From NCBI GenBank assembly GCA_001695595.3, contig MBPM02000038.1:496001-560000 (forward strand): a stretch of 64,000 bases of DNA, given 5' to 3'. The position numbers and the translations under genes are program-made. The notes under the pieces are model-generated. The model was not told the DNA's origin. It was given only the letters and a program-made list of their open reading frames with translations, and did not search any database. Positions 20,270 to 31,600 of this stretch are shown here, piece by piece (the first letter of the stretch is position 1; each line of letters begins with the position of its first letter). Source of the stretch: Plasmopara viticola (Eukaryota; Oomycota; Peronosporomycetes; Peronosporales; Peronosporaceae).

Positions 20270-21310
20270 TAACAAATGAAAGGACCTTCATCATTGGCGA
20301 TCAATGCGCGCGGCGTGTCGTTCTCATACCTGGGACGTAGGGCTAGACGCTGAGATATAGTCTTCAGTAGCATATTTTGTGTCCTCAAAGAACTTGGAGA
20401 AACAACTGAAGGCTACAGCCGTTCCAGTATTTGTGACCTAAAAGCCGAAGCCAAATCGTGTTGCGTTCCCACAGCTGACGCGATTGCTTGCCATTACTTT
20501 AAAAGTAAACTTGGTACCTCGGTCTGTTACAATGGTCTTTGGGGTGCCATTGTTCTTCGTACATTTTTTCTATGCAAACTCTTGCTATTTCTGCAGTATC
20601 GTCTGTTGTCTCCGTAGCGATGAACATAACTTTTTTTGTATAGCGATCAACACTCACTATGACGGCTTTGAAACCACTTTTGGTCCGAGAAAACGAGACG
20701 ATAAAGTTTATTGAAATGGCGACCCAACTGTCTCTCGGAACATCTAGGGACTGGAGTACTCGTGGCAATTTGATCTGCCTAGCCTTGTTGCGCTGACAGA
20801 GTTTGCATGTGGTGACCTAGCGTTGGATGTACTTCGTCAATTTTGGCCAAAGTACTTTGGACGCTCGGCCAGTTACGTCTCGTAAAAAATGAATATTCTG
20901 TCGGTGCATCATCATGGTTCTCACAGATGGAGCGATTGTCTAGGATCTACAGGCGTGGAGTCTCATTTCCGCCAGTTTGGTAATGCAAAATGCCATTCTG
21001 CAAGGAGGACTTTAGCACATGCGTGGTGGCGTAAACTCCACAGATGAGGCAGGTAAGCATAAAATCCGTTACAATCATCGATAATTCCTTTGATTTGCTC
21101 ATGGATTCACTTATATAAATTTATATATGCTTAAGCAAACAGCGACATAGCCAGGTCTGAGCCATTTGAATCAAGTGATTGGTCAGGACAAGCTAGAAGT
21201 TCCGGCTCATGAGAACTTCGCCTCTTTGAATAGCTTAAGCCCTTTCCATGTTGAATTGTGCTGCATAATTCTCCAGCAATTAGCATCAGACGCATTACTA
21301 GACTCAAGCC
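20270..21310 (-). mobile_element. Ty3/gypsy integrase fragment in unit 1
   Basis: The minus-strand frame 20,768-20,499 reads LPRVLQSLDVPRDSWVAISI, SGFKAVIVSVDRYTKKVMFI and ARVCIEKMYEEQWHPKDH, the integrase core pattern (P-x-x-SW-x-x-I-x-x-(D)F, GF-x-A-V-x-V-x-VDR-x-TK). Just before it lies CKLCQRNKAR, the second half of the HHCC finger. The first catalytic Asp is replaced (ISINFI instead of ISMDFI). It is a fragment without LTRs, RT or RNase H, carried passively between effector genes. Confidence 0.7.
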
Positions 21311-21325
21311 GGGCTTCTACTAGCT

Positions 21326-21332
21326 TATAAAA
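21326..21332 (+). promoter_or_regulatory. TATA box, effector 2
   Basis: TATAAAACCGGTACAGCGAA, the same block as at 18,811, ending 37 bp before the leader ATG. Confidence 0.5.
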
Positions 21333-21369
21333 CCGGTACAGCGAAAGTACCTCTCATACATACAGTAAA

Positions 21370-21441
21370 ATGAGCACTGCGAAAAATTGTCGACTTGTGA
21401 ACAATAGATACTGGCATGACAAAAAAAGACCCATCGCCTAA
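21370..21441 (+). CDS. upstream ORF in effector 2 leader (23 codons)
   Basis: MSTAKNCRLVNNRYWHDKK, followed by four more residues and TAA at 21,439-21,441. The stop is 39 bp before the effector ATG. The related MSTAKKCRLVNNEYWHDKK at 26,411 and the shorter form at 18,855 show that this peptide, not only the DNA, has been kept reasonably similar. Confidence 0.4.
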   Translation: MSTAKNCRLVNNRYWHDKKRPIA

Positions 21442-21480
21442 TTCCCATTCTTGGAAACACATTGTGGAGAGCAGTACTTC

Positions 21481-22278
21481 ATGCGCCACTGTGCATTTCT
21501 CTTCCGTCTTTTCTTGATCGGCTTTTCGTGCAGTGTCTACTTCTCGGCCTGTACGCAAGCATCTTCGCTGAAGGAACCCGCCGACGAGTTGCCTCGTACC
21601 GAACAGTGGGATAGCGATGGCAAGCGTATACTTCAGGCGGATGACCCTGAGCACATTCCAACCGAAGAGCGAGGTATAACACAGAATCTTAGTCCTGCTG
21701 TGGAGTCCGTTGAAAAGGTAAAGGCCTCAAAGATGGCGGGACCGAAATCGGTGATATCGAAGCTGAATCCGGTGAATTGGGTCAAGGGCATCTGGGCGGC
21801 ACTTAAGAAGGGATACACAGCCTTGCAGTTGGTGAAAATCTACTTTCTATCCAAAGGAGGCGGTGTCTCTGCGTTGATGAGTGGAGTAACTCCGCTAACC
21901 ATGAAAAAGTTATTTCGTACCTCCGTTACAGTTGAGGGAGATACCAAAACGATATACGACACTTTTACGAAAGCGTACTTTGCACAATTCAAAGACCTTG
22001 ACAATAGAGTACCGAACTCTGGATTGGACTACTGGGATGAAGCGATAAAAAAAATGCCATGGGCGCATCAGTTCTCGGCGCGTTTGGCCTTGAATAATGT
22101 GCGCAAGATTCTCAAATCAAACCCCTCTGTCGAAAAAATGATTGACCTTGATGTCTCTCCCCTCTTGTACATGCGAGCGTTGGACAAACAGGGTGCATTT
22201 GCCAGAAATGATAAGGCCGCAATCAATAAATTAAAAGATTACGTCAAGGCCTTCGAGAAACACGTGGACCTGTTTTAA
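21481..22278 (+). CDS. secreted RxLR-like effector 2 (RILQ/EER type)
   Basis: 265 residues, intact. The start at 21,481 (MRHCAFLF) aligns with effector 1. An in-frame ATG ten codons earlier (21,451) would put polar residues before the signal peptide and is less likely. Signal peptide 1-26, RILQ 49-52, EER 62-64. The C-terminal part matches effector 1 with clustered differences (for example YFLSKGGGVSALMSGVTPL in place of the 1-form), suggesting divergence in the effector domain while the leader is constant, as is usual for this class. It is surrounded by gypsy debris. Target unknown. Confidence 0.8.
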   Translation: MRHCAFLFRLFLIGFSCSVYFSACTQASSLKEPADELPRTEQWDSDGKRILQADDPEHIPTEERGITQNLSPAVESVEKVKASKMAGPKSVISKLNPVNWVKGIWAALKKGYTALQLVKIYFLSKGGGVSALMSGVTPLTMKKLFRTSVTVEGDTKTIYDTFTKAYFAQFKDLDNRVPNSGLDYWDEAIKKMPWAHQFSARLALNNVRKILKSNPSVEKMIDLDVSPLLYMRALDKQGAFARNDKAAINKLKDYVKAFEKHVDLF

Positions 22279-22317
22279 AACAATTCACAACGTCAGGTAA
22301 GTTGTCTGATATACGGC

Positions 22318-22339
22318 AATAAACTTTGTTTTGAATAAA
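22318..22339 (+). terminator. polyadenylation signals, effector 2
   Basis: AATAAA followed by AATAAAA, as behind effector 1. Confidence 0.5.
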
Positions 22340-22774
22340 AGCCTTTTTGCTGCATGCTCTGTTCACTTTTTATGCATGTTCGTTAATCGGGCCATCTGAA
22401 TGCCGTAAATAATAGACAATGCATTGAATGAATACACGGGAGGAACGGGAGGAAAGAACTGAAGATGAATGGAGAAAAAAGAATGGGAGGCTTGCACGAT
22501 GAAACGTCGGCGCTGCTTGTCAAGGTCATACGTTTATTATGACACACAATCCAATGCGAGCGATCTCTACATGACGTTGAGGAGAATTCGCCGTGGCTTT
22601 CTACCAGTAAAAATACTGATTCGTATACTGCTGTATTCGAATTCCAGCCTACAAAAAAATAAAAAGAAATATAGCGTGTTGACCTCTGTACAAACAAAAC
22701 AAATTAGGATCTAAACGGCAATTTATAGGACACGTCCAGTCTTTAATGTGTCACTTGTATCTCCCAGCACGTCT

Positions 22775-23815
22775 TAACAAATGAAAGGACCTTCATCATT
22801 GGCGATCAATGCGCGCGGCGTGTCGTTCTCATACCTGGGACGTAGGGCTAGACGCTGAGATATAGTCTTCAGTAGCATATTTTGTGTCCTCAAAGAACTT
22901 GGAGAAACAACTGAAGGCTACAGCCGTTCCAGTATTTGTGACCTAAAAGCCGAAGCCAAATCGTGTTGCGTTCCCACAGCTGACGCGATTGCTTGCCATT
23001 ACTTTAAAAGTAAACTTGGTACCTCGGTCTGTTACAATGGTCTTTGGGGTGCCATTGTTCTTCGTACATTTTTTCTATGCAAACTCTTGCTATTTCTGCA
23101 GTATCGTCTGTTGTCTCCGTAGCGATGAACATAACTTTTTTTGTATAGCGATCAACACTCACTATGACGGCTTTGAAACCACTTTTGGTCCGAGAAAACG
23201 AGACGATAAAGTTTATTGAAATGGCGACCCAACTGTCTCTCGGAACATCTAGGGACTGGAGTACTCGTGGCAATTTGATCTGCCTAGCCTTGTTGCGCTG
23301 ACAGAGTTTGCATGTGGTGACCTAGCGTTGGATGTACTTCGTCAATTTTGGCCAAAGTACTTTGGACGCTCGGCCAGTTACGTCTCGTAAAAAATGAATA
23401 TTCTGTCGGTGCATCATCATGGTTCTCACAGATGGAGCGATTGTCTAGGATCTACAGGCGTGGAGTCTCATTTCCGCCAGTTTGGTAATGCAAAATGCCA
23501 TTCTGCAAGGAGGACTTTAGCACATGCGTGGTGGCGTAAACTCCACAGATGAGGCAGGTAAGCATAAAATCCGTTACAATCATCGATAATTCCTTTGATT
23601 TGCTCATGGATTCACTTATATAAATTTATATATGCTTAAGCAAACAGCGACATAGCCAGGTCTGAGCCATTTGAATCAAGTGATTGGTCAGGACAAGCTA
23701 GAAGTTCCGGCTCATGAGAACTTCGCCTCTTTGAATAGCTTAAGCCCTTTCCATGTTGAATTGTGCTGCATAATTCTCCAGCAATTAGCATCAGACGCAT
23801 TACTAGACTCAAGCC
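22775..23815 (-). mobile_element. Ty3/gypsy integrase fragment in unit 2
   Basis: Identical copy of 20,270-21,310, including the frame 23,273-23,004 with the integrase core remnant and the preceding CKLCQRNKAR finger half. Confidence 0.7.
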
Positions 23816-23830
23816 GGGCTTCTACTAGCT

Positions 23831-23837
23831 TATAAAA
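23831..23837 (+). promoter_or_regulatory. TATA box, effector 3
   Basis: Identical copy of the effector 2 promoter block, 2,505 bp further on. Confidence 0.5.
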
Positions 23838-23874
23838 CCGGTACAGCGAAAGTACCTCTCATACATACAGTAAA

Positions 23875-23946
23875 ATGAGCACTGCGAAAAATTGTCGACT
23901 TGTGAACAATAGATACTGGCATGACAAAAAAAGACCCATCGCCTAA
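23875..23946 (+). CDS. upstream ORF in effector 3 leader
   Basis: Identical to the 23-codon leader ORF at 21,370. Confidence 0.4.
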   Translation: MSTAKNCRLVNNRYWHDKKRPIA

Positions 23947-23985
23947 TTCCCATTCTTGGAAACACATTGTGGAGAGCAGTACTTC

Positions 23986-24783
23986 ATGCGCCACTGTGCA
24001 TTTCTCTTCCGTCTTTTCTTGATCGGCTTTTCGTGCAGTGTCTACTTCTCGGCCTGTACGCAAGCATCTTCGCTGAAGGAACCCGCCGACGAGTTGCCTC
24101 GTACCGAACAGTGGGATAGCGATGGCAAGCGTATACTTCAGGCGGATGACCCTGAGCACATTCCAACCGAAGAGCGAGGTATAACACAGAATCTTAGTCC
24201 TGCTGTGGAGTCCGTTGAAAAGGTAAAGGCCTCAAAGATGGCGGGACCGAAATCGGTGATATCGAAGCTGAATCCGGTGAATTGGGTCAAGGGCATCTGG
24301 GCGGCACTTAAGAAGGGATACACAGCCTTGCAGTTGGTGAAAATCTACTTTCTATCCAAAGGAGGCGGTGTCTCTGCGTTGATGAGTGGAGTAACTCCGC
24401 TAACCATGAAAAAGTTATTTCGTACCTCCGTTACAGTTGAGGGAGATACCAAAACGATATACGACACTTTTACGAAAGCGTACTTTGCACAATTCAAAGA
24501 CCTTGACAATAGAGTACCGAACTCTGGATTGGACTACTGGGATGAAGCGATAAAAAAAATGCCATGGGCGCATCAGTTCTCGGCGCGTTTGGCCTTGAAT
24601 AATGTGCGCAAGATTCTCAAATCAAACCCCTCTGTCGAAAAAATGATTGACCTTGATGTCTCTCCCCTCTTGTACATGCGAGCGTTGGACAAACAGGGTG
24701 CATTTGCCAGAAATGATAAGGCCGCAATCAATAAATTAAAAGATTACGTCAAGGCCTTCGAGAAACACGTGGACCTGTTTTAA
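23986..24783 (+). CDS. secreted RxLR-like effector 3, identical to effector 2
   Basis: 265 residues with the same signal peptide, RILQ and EER leader and C-terminal domain as effector 2; the translation does not differ at any position. Promoter, leader ORF and 3' flank are also the same. If the duplication is real, the effect would be a doubled dose of this effector, since nothing has yet diverged. The start was chosen as for effector 2. Confidence 0.8.
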   Translation: MRHCAFLFRLFLIGFSCSVYFSACTQASSLKEPADELPRTEQWDSDGKRILQADDPEHIPTEERGITQNLSPAVESVEKVKASKMAGPKSVISKLNPVNWVKGIWAALKKGYTALQLVKIYFLSKGGGVSALMSGVTPLTMKKLFRTSVTVEGDTKTIYDTFTKAYFAQFKDLDNRVPNSGLDYWDEAIKKMPWAHQFSARLALNNVRKILKSNPSVEKMIDLDVSPLLYMRALDKQGAFARNDKAAINKLKDYVKAFEKHVDLF

Positions 24784-24822
24784 AACAATTCACAACGTCA
24801 GGTAAGTTGTCTGATATACGGC

Positions 24823-24844
24823 AATAAACTTTGTTTTGAATAAA
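24823..24844 (+). terminator. polyadenylation signals, effector 3
   Basis: AATAAA followed by AATAAAA, as behind effectors 1 and 2. Confidence 0.5.
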
Positions 24845-25259
24845 AGCCTTTTTGCTGCATGCTCTGTTCATTTTTATGCATGATTGTTAATCGGGCCATC
24901 TGAATGCCGTAAAAAAAGACAATGCATTAAATGAATACACGGGAGGAAAGGACTGGAGACGAATGGAGAAAAATGAATCGGAGGCTTGCACGATGAAACG
25001 TCGGCGCTGCTTGTCAAGGTCATACGTTTATTATGACACACAATCCAATGCGAGCGATCTCTACATGACGTTGAGGAGGATTCGCCGTGGCTTTCTACCA
25101 GTAAAAATACTGATTCGTATACTGCTGTATTCGAATTCCAGCCTACAAAAAAATAAAAAGAAATATAGCGTGTTGACCTCTGTGCAAACAAAACAAATTA
25201 GGATCTAAACGGCAATTTATAGGACACGTCCAGTCTTTAATGTGTCACTTGTATCTCCC

Positions 25260-26240
25260 AGCACGTCTTAACAAATGAAAGGACCTTCATCATTGGCGAT
25301 CAATGCGCGCGGCGTGTCGTTCTCATACCTGGGACGTAGGGCTAGACGCTGAGATATAGTCTTTGTTTGCGTGTTTTTTGTCCTCAAAGAACTTGGAGAA
25401 ACAACTTGGCCTAAAAGTCGAAGCCAAATCGTGTTGCGTTCCCACAGCAGACGCGATTGCTTGCCATAACCTTGAAGTAAATTGGTAATTCGGTGTGTCA
25501 CACTAGTCTTTGGGTTGCCAATGTTCATCGTACATTTTTCTAAGCAAACTTTTGCTAGTTCTGCAGTATCGTCTGTTGTCTCCATAGCGATAACATGGCT
25601 CTTTTTGTTAAGCGATCAACACTCACTATGACGCTTTTGGTCCAAGGGAACGACACGATAAAGTTTAATGAAATGTCGACCCATCTGTCCCTCGGAAAAT
25701 CTAGGGACTGAAGTACTCGTGGCGGTTTGGTCTGGCTAGTCTTGTTGCGCTGACAGATTTTGCATGTGGTGACCTAGTATTGGATGTACTTCGTCAATTT
25801 TGGCCAGAGTACTTTTGACGCACGGCCAGTTTTATCTTGTAAAAATTTGAGTGTTCTGTCGGTGCAAAGATGAAGCGATTGTTTAAATCTTCGTTGTCTA
25901 GGATATACAGGCGTGGGGTCTCATTTTTTCCAGTTTGAAGATACAGAATGCCATTTTGCAAGGAGTATATTGGCACATGCGTGGTGGCGTAATCTCTACA
26001 GATGAGGCAGGTATGCATACAAAACCGTTACAATAATCGATAATTTCTTCGTTTTGCTCATGGGTTGATTCATTTATGCTTAAGTCAAAGATGTCAGACA
26101 GTGCCTCAGCCAGTTTTGAGCAATTCGGATCGCGTAATTGGTCAGGACAAGCCAATCCTTCAGGTAGTTCTGGTTTGATAAAAGTGCGCAGTTAACAATA
26201 GCCGTCACGTTAGTGCACTGGTCAATTAAGTCAATAGCAT
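25260..26240 (-). mobile_element. Ty3/gypsy pol fragment in unit 3, longer but diverged
   Basis: Contains frames with the gypsy linker before integrase (PIYSLQNGILYLQTGKNETP and RLYILDNEDLNN, 25,794-26,018) and a D/E/L-rich segment at 25,898-26,155 (LSDIFDLSINESTHEQNEEI). The integrase core equivalent lies at 25,500-25,760 and is broken by small deletions. It shows that the ancestral insertion covered at least the RNase H-integrase junction. Confidence 0.6.
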
Positions 26241-26520
26241 TCATGCGCTCATTACTTTTTTCGGGTGCCCATGTAATGAACGTTTCAGCCCTTTTCGGTT
26301 TAGCAAGCTTCTTTCACTATATTAAGAAAATTGCAGCGCGAATTATGCGACGGAAGAGTCGAAATATTAAAAAAACGGTCAGCGAAAGTAGCTCTTAGAC
26401 AACCAGTAGGATGAGCACTGCAAAAAAATGTCGACTTGTTAACAATGAATACTGGCATGACAAAAAAGAACTATCGCCTGATCGTCATTCTTGGAAACAC
26501 ATTGTGGAGAGCAGTACCCC

Positions 26521-27293
26521 ATGCGCCACTGTGCATTTCTCTTCCGTCTTTTCTTGCTCGGCTAGTCGTGCAGTGCCTATTTCTCGGCCTGTACGCAAGC
26601 ATCCTCGCTGGAGATATCCGACAACGAGTCGCCTCGTGCCAAAGAGTGGGATAGCAACGACAAGCGCATACTTCATTCCACCCGAAGAGCGAGGTATGAC
26701 ATAGAATCTTAGTCCTGCTGTGGAGTCCATTGGGGAGGTAAAAGCATCGAAGAAGGCGGTACCGGACGCGTCGTTGGTATCGAAAATAAATCCAGCGAAT
26801 TGGAAACAGGGCAAAAGGTTTAGTTGTACTCACCCTCCGGGATGCCGAGATTTTGCAGAGGAACCAAAGAAACAGACAAAGCCCTTGACACTGCGGTCGT
26901 GGCTGCATTAACTCCGTTGGACGTGGAAAAGATGGAAGATGCTAATCTTTGTGACCCCAACATTGCGCCTCATGAAAAATCAAAATCCAAGAGGATTACG
27001 ACAGATTCACGAATTACTATTTCCAGCAGTTTGGCCGCCTTCGCGATTATACACTGGCCTCTCAATTAGACAAGTGGGATGAAGCATTAAAAGAGATGTC
27101 GCGTAGGTCTATGTCTAAAGTGCGCGCGTCTTTCTATTTTTTTTCAAAGAGAAGATCTGCTTCATAATGACATCCCTCCTCTCTCGATCGTGCGACTGCT
27201 AGATAAACATAAGGCGTATGGCAGGGATGAGCGCGCAATTCAAATTTTGGAAAAGAACGTCGAGGCCTACAAAAAAATATTGGGGCAACCATA
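26521..27293 (+). pseudogene. RxLR-like effector 4, dead
   Basis: Starts MRHCAFLFRLFLLG and then hits a stop where effectors 1-3 have Y/F. The EER region is recognisable in a shifted frame (PPEERG near 26,680). Later pieces are MPRFCRGTKETDKALDTAVV, DPNIAPHEK, IQEDYDRFTNYYFQQFGRLR and KWDEALKEM, ending KNVEAYKKILGQP and TAA at about 27,293. It belongs to the same subgroup as the inverted relic at 6.8-7.2 kb rather than to effectors 1-3. At least one stop and four frameshifts. The TATA box is lost upstream, but the leader ORF (26,411) is still readable. Confidence 0.7.
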
Positions 27294-27429
27294 AAACAAT
27301 TCATAACGTCAGGGTAGCTTTCTAACATGCGGCAATAAACTTTGTTTTGAATAAAAGTACTTTTGCGTTCAGTTGAATGGACTTTTGACTGTTGTTTGAA
27401 AAATCGAGTGCAAAGATGCGTTTCTACTC

Positions 27430-28427
27430 TCAAGAGCCTTAGATGTGTTTACTACCTTTGCAAATTTTCTGCTTTACAATGCATTCAATAAGTCAGTAGC
27501 GTTAAGATCTTCAAGATTCAGTAACTCTGGCGATATCTTCAATTGAAGCACACTTGCCGACTTGGTCACCGGCTAAGCCGTTCGCGACTTCAAATAAGTA
27601 TTGTATTCCCGCTGACTTCTCGTGGAATTGTGTGACCCGCTCTTGGTGGTACTTAAGTGTAGCTGTATCACCCACTGTGTCTTGCAGACCTGTGCTATCG
27701 GTGCTATGATATCCATTTGTGGACCTGTGAAATCTTGTAGTCTGAGCCTACGCTACTCATAGTAGTCGATGTTATGTTATATACCTGTCGACCTATGTTA
27801 CCTTGCAGACCTAAGTTGTTCACGAAAGGAGCTCTGTAATATCATTAAAAACGCTATCTCTCGCGTCTCTGGCATCAGATGCTACTAAAGAATAAGTTAC
27901 CCATTTAAAATGGCTTTCAAGATATCGTCACGTCTCTCTTTGTGAAGATTGTAGTAGCTTCGATTAATATCCTATCTCGGGCGTTCACCTCTCCAGAATT
28001 CGTTTCAAAAGGGCCGTACGCACAGGGGTGAGAGCCTTACTCAAACGTAAATCATGTGCCCTTGCTTGACCGATTGATGGGTCTCATTCTCTAGCACATT
28101 CACTTTGTCTTGATCAAAGCAGTAAATGAAAACTGCTTTTCTCCATTACTATATACATGGAGCTCGCGCCTACTTTGCTTGTAGGCAAGAGAGCATGAAT
28201 GTTAATGGAGCTCCAAGTTCGCCGAAAAAAAACTCGTCAATTTTAGCTGTTCCAACATATGCTTGCTGAAAACAAGACACTCATTCAAAAGCGTAATACC
28301 TAGTACCTAGTGCTAGGGCCAATCTCTTTGGTAGGAGAAAACAAACGCCAAGTTCCAATGCAATGGAATGACTCAAGATACTCATTTATTCGATTGATGC
28401 TTTGGACCTCTCTAAGTTTTTTAACAA
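27430..28427 (-). other. unassigned region with a coding-like relic at 27,520-27,850
   Basis: The minus strand holds a stop-free piece of about 57 residues (GLQDTVGDTATLKYHQERVT, then GIQYLFEVANGLAGDQVGK) at about 27,525-27,697. Short G-x-x pieces (GLQGNIGRQ, DFTGPQM) precede it in other frames. Such repeats recall the collagen-like shafts of phage or viral fibres, but the match is weak. Nothing else in this stretch is recognised. Confidence 0.25.
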
Positions 28428-28432
28428 GCGGT

Positions 28433-28577
28433 TGTTGAGAAGATGGCAGAAACCGAGTGAATATATTTATCTTGATCAATGAACGGCTACCATATGTAAT
28501 TACTAACTGTGACGTACTTGCAAACACTGTGACGCCATCCACCTGTTTAGCATGCATTCAGCGGTGTAATTCTAACA
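28433..28577 (-). repeat. copia 3' LTR
   Basis: 145 bp, TGTTGAGAAG at one end and TTCTAACA at the other (TGTT/AACA termini). About 90 percent identical by eye to 32,673-32,818. The adjacent internal sequence on the minus strand is purine-rich (GGTGAGTGGGAG), as expected of a polypurine tract. GCGGT lies just outside (28,428-28,432). Confidence 0.85.
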
Positions 28578-28667
28578 CTCCCACTCACCGCTAATGCTGT
28601 GTGTCCTTTGTTGCTGACTTGGTCTCGATTCCGGTTGCCTCTCGCGGCATCTTAGTTCCAAGCGCCT

Positions 28668-31600
28668 TGGTTAGCATATCTGCAAGCTGACTTTCGTATC
28701 AATGTAGCCAATCTTGAGTAATCCATACTGAACGTTCTCCTGAATAATGTGATGTCTGATGTCCACGTGCTTTGTACGTGCGCGGTAGCCCGCGTTGTTT
28801 GCCAAAGCTATCGCACCTTGATTGTCTTCCCATATTTGCGTGCCTTCCACTTGCTCTTGACCCAGTATTTGAGCATTGCGCGCGTCCAAAGTACTTATTG
28901 TGTGCATAAGCTAAGCGCCATATACTCTGCTTCTGCGGAACTTAGTGCGACAGTTCTCTGCTACTTGGACTTGAACACAACCGGAGCTTTTCCAATGTTG
29001 ATCGGCACCCCTGAGACAGACCGTCTGTCATCGGTGTTGCTACCCCAGCATCCGAAAAAGGTTCAACAATCACCTTTCCAGTCCCTCTTTGGTTAACGAT
29101 CTTATGATGACGTGTCGAATTTAAGTAGCGCAATACACAAATTGCGGCGTTCCAATGTGGTAACCCCGGATTCTTGAGAAATCGAGACAGTCGTGTCACG
29201 ATGTATGCGATGTCCGGCCGAGTGCAAGTTTTAACATAGAGCAGACATCCAATTAGTGAGCGGTATGGTCTTGACCGCATCTCTGAACGCTCAGCTTCTG
29301 TACTTGGTGACTGTGATGTTAACAGCTTGAAACCGGACGTACACGTATTGTCGACGTTCTTGGCGTTTTTCTGTCCAATCGCTCAGCCACGTCGCTAATG
29401 TAGCGTGTTTGCTTGATCATCAGTGTGGAAGCTGTCATTTCGTGGTCGATCTCCATGCCCAAGATAAAATTTTCCATACCCAGATCCTATTCTGAAAACA
29501 CCTTTTAGCATCCCCTTGACTTCTAATCTCTCGTCGCTCGTCTTGGCTGCAATGATCTATCATCGACATAAAGACATACGTACACAAAACCTTCTTTCAC
29601 TTTCTTCACGTGGACGCATTGATCCGCTCCACAACTTTTAAAATCGTTCTTCTTGAAGACGTGGTCAATCGTCTTGTTCCAAGCGCTTGCAGCTTGCTTG
29701 AGTCTATATATAGCTTTGTTCAGCTGACACGCAGATCCTTGAGCTCCCTTAACACCAATCGGAACTTCCATGTGAACACGATCTGACAGCACACTGATGA
29801 GAAAGGCGGTGTCGATGTCTAGCTGCTCCATTTTGTAGCCTAATACCGCACACACTGCGAGTACAACTCGAAATGAGTTCATGTTGGCCACTGGCGAGTA
29901 AGTCTCGAAGAAATCCACGCCGTATTTCTGCTTAAAATCTTTAGCCCCCAAACGTGCTTTGTAGCGCACAACACATCCATTCTGGTCACGCTTCTTAGCA
30001 AAGACCCAGCGGCATCCAATCGTACGTCCAATTGATTCTCGTGGAACGAGTGTTTATGATTTTTTTTCGTGAGGCGACTGTAATTCGGCGTCCATCGCTT
30101 GTCGCCACTGTTCTGCCTCGTCACTAGACATTTCCTGTGCATACGTGGTAGGGAAGACTGAAACTTCACCAACACTCTTAGCATTAGCGAGAATAGCTTC
30201 AGCTATAAGGCAGTCTTCATCAATCCTTGCACGCTTTGAAGATGGTGGTCCTTCGCTTCCTTCCAGACTTCCATCGGCATCTGATCCGTTCTCCAACAAC
30301 AACATTGGTTCATGTGTACGCCGTGAACCTTCCACTTGCGGTCGAAATGCCAATCGATCTTCCTGTGCATCCAGTGTAGGGATTGTGTACTCGGTCAGTT
30401 CAGAGTGTACTGAGGTCGGTAATCGAAGCATCTCGACCCTTGAGTCATTTTTTTCGAACCCCTCCTCATTCATTGGAGCATCTGAAATTTTATCTTCTTC
30501 TTCGCACTCCATAGGCTCATTTTGATCTTGTTGGTGTTCTGTCGGCCCGGACAGTGCACTTTTATCGTTGTGTTTGGTTACGTGTATCACTTTTATTTGT
30601 TTGGGCGGGTGCGTCTCATAAATGCCGCCCACTCCATGCTCGTCCAGCTTTACCGACCGTGGTACTGATGTCTTGTCTTTCTCCAAATCGTAAACTCAGT
30701 ATCCCTAGGTGTCCTCGGCATAACCAAGGAACATGCACTTAAAGCTTTTGGCTTCAAGCTTCGTCCTCTACACTTGATCAACGTGAGTATATCCATTAGA
30801 CCCAAACACCCTAAGATGATCTACCCGAGGCTTCTTCTTAAATCCCAGTTCATATGGGGTGCATTGTATTAGGAGAGCGGTTGATCAGGTACATACTGCC
30901 TCTGCCCACCAACATGTCGGAACACCCTTGTAGTGTAGCATGCTCCGTGCCTTTTCCATAATCGTGCGGTTCATTCGTTCTGCAATTCCGTTTTGCTGGG
31001 GACTATATGGTACTGTGCGCTGATGTACGATGCCGTTCTGCTGACAAACTCCGTTCCGTCGTCCGAACGCAGGCACTTGATACGGGTTCCCTATTGGTTC
31101 TCATGCAGTGTTTTGAACATCTTGATCTTGTCGGCAACTTCACTCTTCTTTGCCAGAGAGTAAGCCACCACATGTCGTGAATAATCATCCACAAAAGTCA
31201 AAATGTGTTTAGCACCTCCTTTCGAAAGTGTCTTCATGGGTCCCATCACGTCTGTGTGAACTAATTTCAATACACGTGATGTCTTTGTCATGGAAAGTCC
31301 TGGAAAGACTTCGATCGTCTGCTTTCCTTCATGCATCCACCACACAGGGTCTTAATACCTTGTTTTAGCGCAGGAATACCTTCTGTGGATCGCATAGTCT
31401 TCACTGAAACGTCCTCGCTTGGATGACCCATACGAGCGTGCCATAACTCCCACTGACTATCAGCTCCCGAGTATTGCACCGATCGTGCCTCCTCTTGCTG
31501 ACAATCCAGTGTGTAAGCTTTCCCATTTCTTGTCCCGGTTGCCAAAGCTTCGTTCTTGTCCCAAATGATGCACGAAGCACGCTGAAACTCCACACTTAGT

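Larger units (their letters stand above)
19804..22308 (+). repeat. tandem unit 1 (2,505 bp)
   Basis: Starts in the 3' flank of effector 1 and ends in the 3' flank of effector 2. It contains the 3' flank, a minus-strand gypsy integrase fragment, the promoter, leader ORF and effector 2. Every open frame in it recurs with identical translation exactly 2,505 bp later, and the nucleotide text looks identical on reading. Confidence 0.85.
22309..24813 (+). repeat. tandem unit 2 (2,505 bp), copy of unit 1
   Basis: Begins at the same base of the 3' flank as unit 1 and repeats it over the full length without a difference that I could see. Recent unequal crossing-over is the simple explanation. An assembly duplication is also possible. 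Confidence 0.85.
24814..27340 (+). repeat. diverged third unit of the effector array
   Basis: Continues the tandem pattern: the same 3' flank (24,814-25,260), gypsy fragment, decayed promoter and effector pseudogene. Small deletions and substitutions are frequent, especially in the gypsy part and effector, so this unit is much older than the 1/2 duplication. Confidence 0.7.

Noticed and set aside
21325..21818. Minus-strand frames overlapping effector genes
   Set aside because: They mirror the effector coding sequence and lack any domain.
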